Assembly: GCA_026645375.1 (NCBI GenBank)
Contig: JAPFFX010000314.1
Span: 1 to 9,349 of the forward strand
Reading direction: 5' to 3'
DNA: 9,349 bases
From: Citricoccus sp. WCRC_4
GTDB taxonomy: Bacteria; Actinomycetota; Actinomycetes; Actinomycetales; Micrococcaceae
This document shows, one piece after another, positions 5,159 through 9,349 of the stretch. The notes below the pieces were generated by a model, which was given only the letters and a program-made list of their open reading frames with translations, was not told the DNA's origin and ran no database searches. The translations under genes and the position numbers were made by a program. The first letter of the stretch is position 1. The number at the start of each line of letters is the position of its first letter.

Positions 5159-7171
5159 ATGACCGTCATCAGCACCCCGCCGACAGCACAGCCGACGAAC
5201 GGCGACCTGTACTGGGTCGGGCACTACCCCTCGATCACCGAGGACGACGAGACGCTGCGCCAGATGGTCGCCGGCGCCGAGGCCCCGGTCCTGCTGGCCG
5301 CCGTGGCCACCGCCCTGCGGGACACCTCCCTGCTGCTGCCGGAGCTCTCCCCGCCGCTGCCGCCGATGGGGACCGCGCTGCAGCCCCACGGCGGACTGAC
5401 CGCCGAGCAGGTGGCCCGCGCCCAGGACCTCGCCCTCGAGGGACTGCGCCGGCTGCGGGACGAGGGCCCGGAGCCGGTGGAGCAGCTCACCGCCGAGCAG
5501 GCCGACACCGTCCTGACCTGGTTCACCGGCGGCCGTGCCGCCCGGGATCCGAACTGGATGGGCCAGATGAAGCATGAGTTCGCGCTGGCGCCGGACCGCA
5601 ACGGTTCCCCGGACTGGCACTACGACGACTACCGCGCGGACGCGGACAGCGCGGACATGGAGGAGTTCGAGACCCTGATCGTGGGCGCGGGGATCTCCGG
5701 GATCGCCGCCGCCTACCGCCTCCAGGAGGCCGGGCTGCCCTACAGCTGGATCGAGGCCTCCCACCGCGTGGGCGGCACCTGGTGGAAGAACCACTACCCC
5801 GGCGTGCGCCTGGACACCCCCACCTACGGCTACAGCTTCTCCTTCGCCCAGCGCGTGGACTGGCCGCACCAGTTCGCGCAGGGCCATGAGGTCCTGGACT
5901 ACCTGGAGACCGTGGCCGAGAAGGCCGGGTTCACCGAGCAGATCGAGCTGAACACCTCGCTCGTGCGCGCCGTGTGGGACGAGGAGTCGGCCACCTGGCT
6001 GGCCACCACCCGCGCCACCGACGGCCGGGAGCAGACCCGCCGCTACAACGCGATCATGACCGGGGTGGGCCAATTGGACCACCCGCACGTCCCCGAGTGG
6101 CCGGGCCAGGACTCCTTCCGCGGGGCGCAGATGCACTCCCAGGAGTGGGACCACTCCGTGGACCTGCGGGGCAAGCGGGTCGCCGTGATCGGCACGGGCG
6201 CCAGCGCCTACCAGATCGTGCCCGCGATCGCCGATGACGTGGAGCAGTTGTACCTGTTCCAGCGCAGCGCCCCCTGGATGCTGCCGGCCCCGACGTACCA
6301 CGACCCGATGTCCGAGACCGCCGACTGGCTGCACGCCAAGGTGCCCTGCTACGGCCAGCTGTTCCGCCTGTGGGTGACCGCCGGCGGTGTCGAGGGCCGC
6401 CTGCACATCGCCACTGCGGAGGAAGGCTGGGAGGGTGCACCGCTGAGCGTCTCCCGGGCCAACGAGGAGTTCCGCCAGGCCATCATCCGGCGCATGGAGG
6501 AGCAGTACGAGGGCCGTCCGGACCTGCTGGAGAAGGCCATCCCCCACTACCCGCCGTCGGCCAAGCGCATGCTGCGCGACAACGGCGTCTGGGCGGCCGC
6601 GCTGAAGTCCCCGCAGACCGAGGTGATCTCCGAGGGCCTGGAGTCCTTCACCCCGCACGGCCTGGTGACCGGGGACGGCCGCGAGCTGGACGTGGACGTG
6701 GTCATCTACGCCACCGGCTTCCGGCCCTCCGACTACCTCGACCCGATCGAGATCGTCGGCCGCGGCGGCGTGGAGATCCACGACTACTGGGGCGGTGACG
6801 CCAAGGCCTTCGCCGGCATCACCGTGCCGAACTTCCCCAACTTCTTCATGCTGATGGGCCCCAACACGGGTGGCGTGGTGGCCGGCGGCCTGCACTTCAT
6901 GATCGAGCGCGCCGCCGAGTACACGGTGGAGGCCATCCACCAACTGCTCGAGCGCAAGGTCCGTGCACTGGACCTGAAGCAGGAGGCCCTGGACCGGCAC
7001 ATCTCCTGGGTGGACGCCGAGAACTCCCGGATGACCTGGGGACAGTCCTACGTGAAGACCTGGTACAAGAACCGCTTCAACCGCGTCTCCCAGGTGTGGC
7101 CCTTCCAGACCACCGAGTACTGGGGGATCACCGAAGGCGTGGCTGCGGACGACTACGACTTCCTGCCGTGA
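5159..7171 (+). CDS. Baeyer-Villiger monooxygenase, 4-hydroxyacetophenone monooxygenase (HAPMO)-like
   Basis: A 670-residue flavoprotein predicted to insert an oxygen atom next to a ketone carbonyl, using NADPH and O2 and giving an ester or lactone. The first Rossmann fold is GAGISG (G176-G178-G181). The type I BVMO fingerprint FxGxxxHxxxWD is F320-R-G-A-Q-M-H326-S-Q-E-W330-D331. The NADPH fold is GTGASA (G345-A350). R369 in FQRS and K469 in SAKR match the NADPH 2'-phosphate contacts of HAPMO (R339, K439), and R470 matches its catalytic R440. An ATGF motif is at 518-521. The roughly 170-residue N-terminal extension (SITEDDETLRQMVAGAE near the start) and the tail WGQSYVKTWYKNRFNRVSQ closely resemble Pseudomonas fluorescens HAPMO as I remember it. 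It is slightly longer than the roughly 640-residue HAPMO. All catalytic residues I can check are present. The gene overlaps the esterase gene by 4 bases, supporting ketone-to-ester-to-alcohol chemistry. An aryl ketone is plausible but unproven. Confidence 0.93.
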   Translation: MTVISTPPTAQPTNGDLYWVGHYPSITEDDETLRQMVAGAEAPVLLAAVATALRDTSLLLPELSPPLPPMGTALQPHGGLTAEQVARAQDLALEGLRRLRDEGPEPVEQLTAEQADTVLTWFTGGRAARDPNWMGQMKHEFALAPDRNGSPDWHYDDYRADADSADMEEFETLIVGAGISGIAAAYRLQEAGLPYSWIEASHRVGGTWWKNHYPGVRLDTPTYGYSFSFAQRVDWPHQFAQGHEVLDYLETVAEKAGFTEQIELNTSLVRAVWDEESATWLATTRATDGREQTRRYNAIMTGVGQLDHPHVPEWPGQDSFRGAQMHSQEWDHSVDLRGKRVAVIGTGASAYQIVPAIADDVEQLYLFQRSAPWMLPAPTYHDPMSETADWLHAKVPCYGQLFRLWVTAGGVEGRLHIATAEEGWEGAPLSVSRANEEFRQAIIRRMEEQYEGRPDLLEKAIPHYPPSAKRMLRDNGVWAAALKSPQTEVISEGLESFTPHGLVTGDGRELDVDVVIYATGFRPSDYLDPIEIVGRGGVEIHDYWGGDAKAFAGITVPNFPNFFMLMGPNTGGVVAGGLHFMIERAAEYTVEAIHQLLERKVRALDLKQEALDRHISWVDAENSRMTWGQSYVKTWYKNRFNRVSQVWPFQTTEYWGITEGVAADDYDFLP

Positions 7172-8592
7172 CGGGACTCCTCGCGGACCCGGTCACCGGA
7201 CTGGACGCCGTCTTCCGGTATGCCCGCCAGGCGGACCCCGCCGACCGCTTCTCCGAGCCGGTGCCGGTGCGCAGGAGCGAGGAGGCTGCCGGCTCCGCAG
7301 AATCCGCCGCCGCCTTCCCCCAGGTGCCCGGCACCCTGAACGCACTGCTCGGCGGCGCGAACGGCGAGCTGCGCCAGTCCGAGCAGGCGTTCCAGCTGCG
7401 CGTGCAGGCCCCCGACGGCGCCCGGGGACTTCCCGTGGTCGTGTTCATCCCGGGCGGTGGGTTCCTCTCCGGCACCGGCAACGCACGGTGGTTCACCTCC
7501 CCCGCCCTGGTGCAGGACGGGCAGTCCGTCCTGGTCACCGTGAACTACCGGATCGGCGCCCTGGGCCACCTGGGCCCGCGCGGCGACGCCCACGAGTCCC
7601 AACGTCCCTTGCGTGACCTGATGGAGGCTCTGCACTGGGTCCGGGACGAGATCGCCGCCCTCGGTGGGGACCCGGGCAATGTCACCCTCGCCGGGGACTC
7701 CGCCGGCGCCTGGTACGCCTACGCGCTGGCCACCGACCGCCGGACCGCCGGGTTGTTCCGCCGGCTCGCGCTCATCAGCCTGCCGTGGGAGCCCCCGCTC
7801 AGCCCCGAGGCCCTGGGCGACCGGTGGGCGCTCATGGCGGCATCACTCGCCGACTCTGGTGGGTTGTCCCGGGCTCCGATCGACGCCCTGCTGGGCGCCC
7901 AGACGGACCTGGCCCGCGCCTACTCCGGCCGCGGCATGGCCCTCATGCCCGCGGCCGGCGGCGCGGTCACCCCGGACCTGCACGACTACGCGGCCTCCAC
8001 GGCCCGCCTGCACGTCGAGTCCCTGCTGCTGTCCACCTCGGAAGAGGCCACCGCGTTCCTGCGGCCCGCCCCGGAGGCGGCCTTCCCACCGGAGGCCGTG
8101 GACGGCTTCCTGCGCGCCCACTTCCAGGACCCGTCCGCCGTCGCCACCTGGATCGACCGCAAGCGTCCCGGGGCCACCGGCAAGGAGCGCATGGCCGAGG
8201 CGATGACCCTGCACCAGTTCCGCCTGGCACACCTGGAACTGGCCGAGGCCGCCACCGTCACCGGCCTGGACGTGCACGTCGGCGGGTTCTCCGTGCAGAG
8301 CACGCTGCCGGGCGCCGGCAGCCCGCACTGCATGCCCCTGCCCTTCCTCTTCGGCGAGCGGGACGCCTGGGCGGACGCTCCCATGCTCGAGGGCCTGTCC
8401 CAGGAACTCTTCGATGCCACCGCGGCCGGCCTGCAGGAATGGTTCCTCGGCTTCGTCCGTGACGGGCGTCCGCGTGCCGGCGGCCACCAGCTGCCGGCCT
8501 TCATCCCGGACCGTCCCCAGCGCCTGGAGTTCACCGAGGCGGACCCGGTCCTGCAGGTCCCGGCGGAAGCGGGTCTGGTCGCCCGGCGCTGA
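7168..8592 (+). CDS. Type B carboxylesterase (alpha/beta hydrolase), coupled to the BVMO
   Basis: A 474-residue serine esterase expected to hydrolyse the ester made by the preceding monooxygenase into an alcohol or phenol and an acid. Visible features are the oxyanion-hole motif PGGGF (G96-G98), the nucleophile elbow GDSAG with S178, and the block LLLSTSEEATAFL, where E293 aligns with the acid of the family's DEG motif. H387 in SPHCMPLPFLFG is the likely catalytic histidine. In most relatives this last motif reads HxxELxxxFG; here a proline replaces the acidic residue. The protein is shorter than the usual 500-550 residues and lacks most of the normal N-terminal strands before RFSEP. The start is GTG 7168, whose last two bases plus the next A form the BVMO stop (GTGA). 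No good ribosome binding site precedes it, so translation is probably coupled. The longer frame from 7096 is rejected as shadow of the BVMO gene. There is no signal peptide, so it should be cytoplasmic. Confidence 0.9.
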   Translation: MTGLLADPVTGLDAVFRYARQADPADRFSEPVPVRRSEEAAGSAESAAAFPQVPGTLNALLGGANGELRQSEQAFQLRVQAPDGARGLPVVVFIPGGGFLSGTGNARWFTSPALVQDGQSVLVTVNYRIGALGHLGPRGDAHESQRPLRDLMEALHWVRDEIAALGGDPGNVTLAGDSAGAWYAYALATDRRTAGLFRRLALISLPWEPPLSPEALGDRWALMAASLADSGGLSRAPIDALLGAQTDLARAYSGRGMALMPAAGGAVTPDLHDYAASTARLHVESLLLSTSEEATAFLRPAPEAAFPPEAVDGFLRAHFQDPSAVATWIDRKRPGATGKERMAEAMTLHQFRLAHLELAEAATVTGLDVHVGGFSVQSTLPGAGSPHCMPLPFLFGERDAWADAPMLEGLSQELFDATAAGLQEWFLGFVRDGRPRAGGHQLPAFIPDRPQRLEFTEADPVLQVPAEAGLVARR

Positions 8593-8643
8593 AGGGCTGA
8601 GGTCTTCCGCCAGCCCGACGACGGGCATCCGGAGATGAGGCAC

Positions 8644-8682
8644 ACGAGGAGGGCGGGGCCGCTGCGGCCCCGCCCTCCTCGT
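8644..8682. terminator. Long GC-rich hairpin between convergent genes, probable bidirectional terminator
   Basis: The core arm CGAGGAGGGCGGGGCCGC (8645-8662) and its exact complement (8664-8681) are separated by a single T. One further A-T pair (8644/8682) extends the symmetry to 19 pairs; in RNA the centre would open into a small loop. TTTAA follows on the plus strand. It starts 51 bases after the esterase stop and lies 31 bases beyond the stop of the minus-strand MmgE/PrpD gene, so it can serve both. The minus-strand flank has no T-run, so termination is more convincing for the plus strand. Confidence 0.85.
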
Positions 8683-8713
8683 TTAATGCTCGCGATGCGC
8701 AGTTCCCCGAGCG

Positions 8714-9349
8714 TCAGGGCACCATGAGCGCCACGAGGGGTGCCACGCCGGGCAGGTCCTGGAAGGACGCCACCTCGGTGGCGACCCGCTCGGCCCGTTC
8801 GGCGCTCAGCCGGCCGGAGAAGGCCGCGTTGAGCCGGTACTTGTCCAGGATCTGCTCCTGGGTCAGGGGCGCATGGTGGACGTCCCCGAGCGGGGAGTCC
8901 ACGCGCTGGCGGAGCGCGGATCCGTCGGACAACCGGACCTCCACTTCCGCGGTGAGCACCTCGCCGTCGTCGAGGGTCCCCCGGATCTCGATGCGGTCCA
9001 GGAGCCGCTGGACGCGGGGATCAGCCATCGCCTCCGGGGCCAGGTGCTCGGGCCGGACGGTGCCGTAGGCGAGCGCCGCGGCCGCGGTGTAGTGGATGCT
9101 GAAGGCGGCGGACACCTCCGGGCAGTCGCCCGGGTCGAACCTCTGCCCCACGAATCCCGCCGCCGTGCGGGGGGTGACGTGGACGATGACACGGTCGATC
9201 TGATCGGCGCGCACGCGGCGGTCCCGCAGCAGCCGGGTGCAGGCGTCCAGGGACGGCTGGGCCGCGCGGCAGCATGACCACGGCTTGATCACCGCGTCGG
9301 CATAGAACTCCTCACCCAGCCGCTCGAGCATCACCTCCGGGTCGGGGTC
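8714..9349 (-). CDS. MmgE/PrpD family protein, C-terminal part (5' end outside the window)
   Basis: 211 residues of an open frame that continues through the right window edge. Family members are about 450 residues, so roughly the N-terminal half is missing. The segment KPWSCCRAAQPSLDA matches the family's conserved KpYPcCrgtHpaiDA motif. Further on, the EVSAAFSIHYTAAAALAYG block and the late HHAPLTQEQILDKYRLNA block match its C-terminal (domain 2) sequence. Known members include 2-methylcitrate dehydratase PrpD, cis-aconitate decarboxylase and iminodisuccinate epimerase, so the substrate cannot be assigned. In the first motif the usual histidine before the acidic helix is replaced (AAQPSLDA). 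An in-frame GTG at 9334 and ATG at 9331 exist, but the protein clearly begins upstream. It is transcribed towards the esterase gene and is probably a separate unit. Confidence 0.88.
   Translation of the reverse strand, partial: DPDPEVMLERLGEEFYADAVIKPWSCCRAAQPSLDACTRLLRDRRVRADQIDRVIVHVTPRTAAGFVGQRFDPGDCPEVSAAFSIHYTAAAALAYGTVRPEHLAPEAMADPRVQRLLDRIEIRGTLDDGEVLTAEVEVRLSDGSALRQRVDSPLGDVHHAPLTQEQILDKYRLNAAFSGRLSAERAERVATEVASFQDLPGVAPLVALMVP

Noticed and set aside
3133..5175. Minus-strand open frame of 680 codons opposite the hydroxylase gene
   Set aside because: Gly/Val/Arg/His-rich composition without any recognisable motif; it is the antisense shadow of a gene with complete FAD motifs. High GC makes stop codons rare on the opposite strand.
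5024..7000. Minus-strand open frame of 658 codons opposite the BVMO gene
   Set aside because: Low-complexity antisense shadow with no family features; the plus strand carries all BVMO fingerprints and a consensus ribosome binding site.
8723..9277. Plus-strand open frames (8724-9068 and 8873-9277) opposite the MmgE/PrpD gene
   Set aside because: No family motifs; the minus strand carries the conserved KPWSCCR and HHAPLT blocks.

Overview
The window is very GC-rich, bacterial and densely coded. It has strong AGGAGG-type ribosome binding sites, GTG starts, a GTGA stop/start overlap and almost only G/C-ending codons. This points to a high-GC actinobacterium, perhaps Micrococcales (Micrococcaceae-like); that placement is an impression from style, not a database result. 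I see no RNA genes, insertion sequences, CRISPR arrays or origins.

Region 1 (1-2130) is the end of an ABC uptake operon. It holds an ATPase cut by the left window edge (no Walker A visible, TOBE-type C-terminus) and a lipoprotein substrate-binding protein of the Fe3+/polyamine-type family 1. Permease genes would have to lie to the left. A C-rich, G-poor spacer separates the two genes, and a 13-bp hairpin follows the second.

Region 2 (2131-3267) is a stand-alone metallo-beta-lactamase-fold hydrolase of the RNase Z/arylsulfatase-like branch. A perfect hexanucleotide microsatellite lies just upstream of its ribosome binding site.

Region 3 (3268-8682) looks like one catabolic transcription unit. 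It starts in an AT-rich promoter/operator island (3289-3362), unlike everything around it, followed by a palindrome-rich leader. Three enzymes follow in order: an MhpA-like FAD aromatic hydroxylase, a Baeyer-Villiger monooxygenase that resembles 4-hydroxyacetophenone monooxygenase (HAPMO) along its whole length including the N-terminal extension, and a type B carboxylesterase translationally coupled to it. The logical chemistry is ketone to ester (BVMO), ester to alcohol or phenol plus acid (esterase), and ring hydroxylation (MhpA-like enzyme), as in acetophenone-type degradation. No ring-cleavage dioxygenase or regulator gene is in the window, so the true substrate and the pathway exit are unknown.

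Region 4 (8683-9349, minus strand) is the C-terminal part of an MmgE/PrpD family protein, convergent with the catabolic operon. A near-perfect 19-bp hairpin between them probably terminates transcription.

Nothing here is clearly a new class of system. The most interesting parts are the ketone-to-phenol gene set, its AT-rich control island with inverted repeats, the leader palindromes, and the microsatellite before the hydrolase gene.
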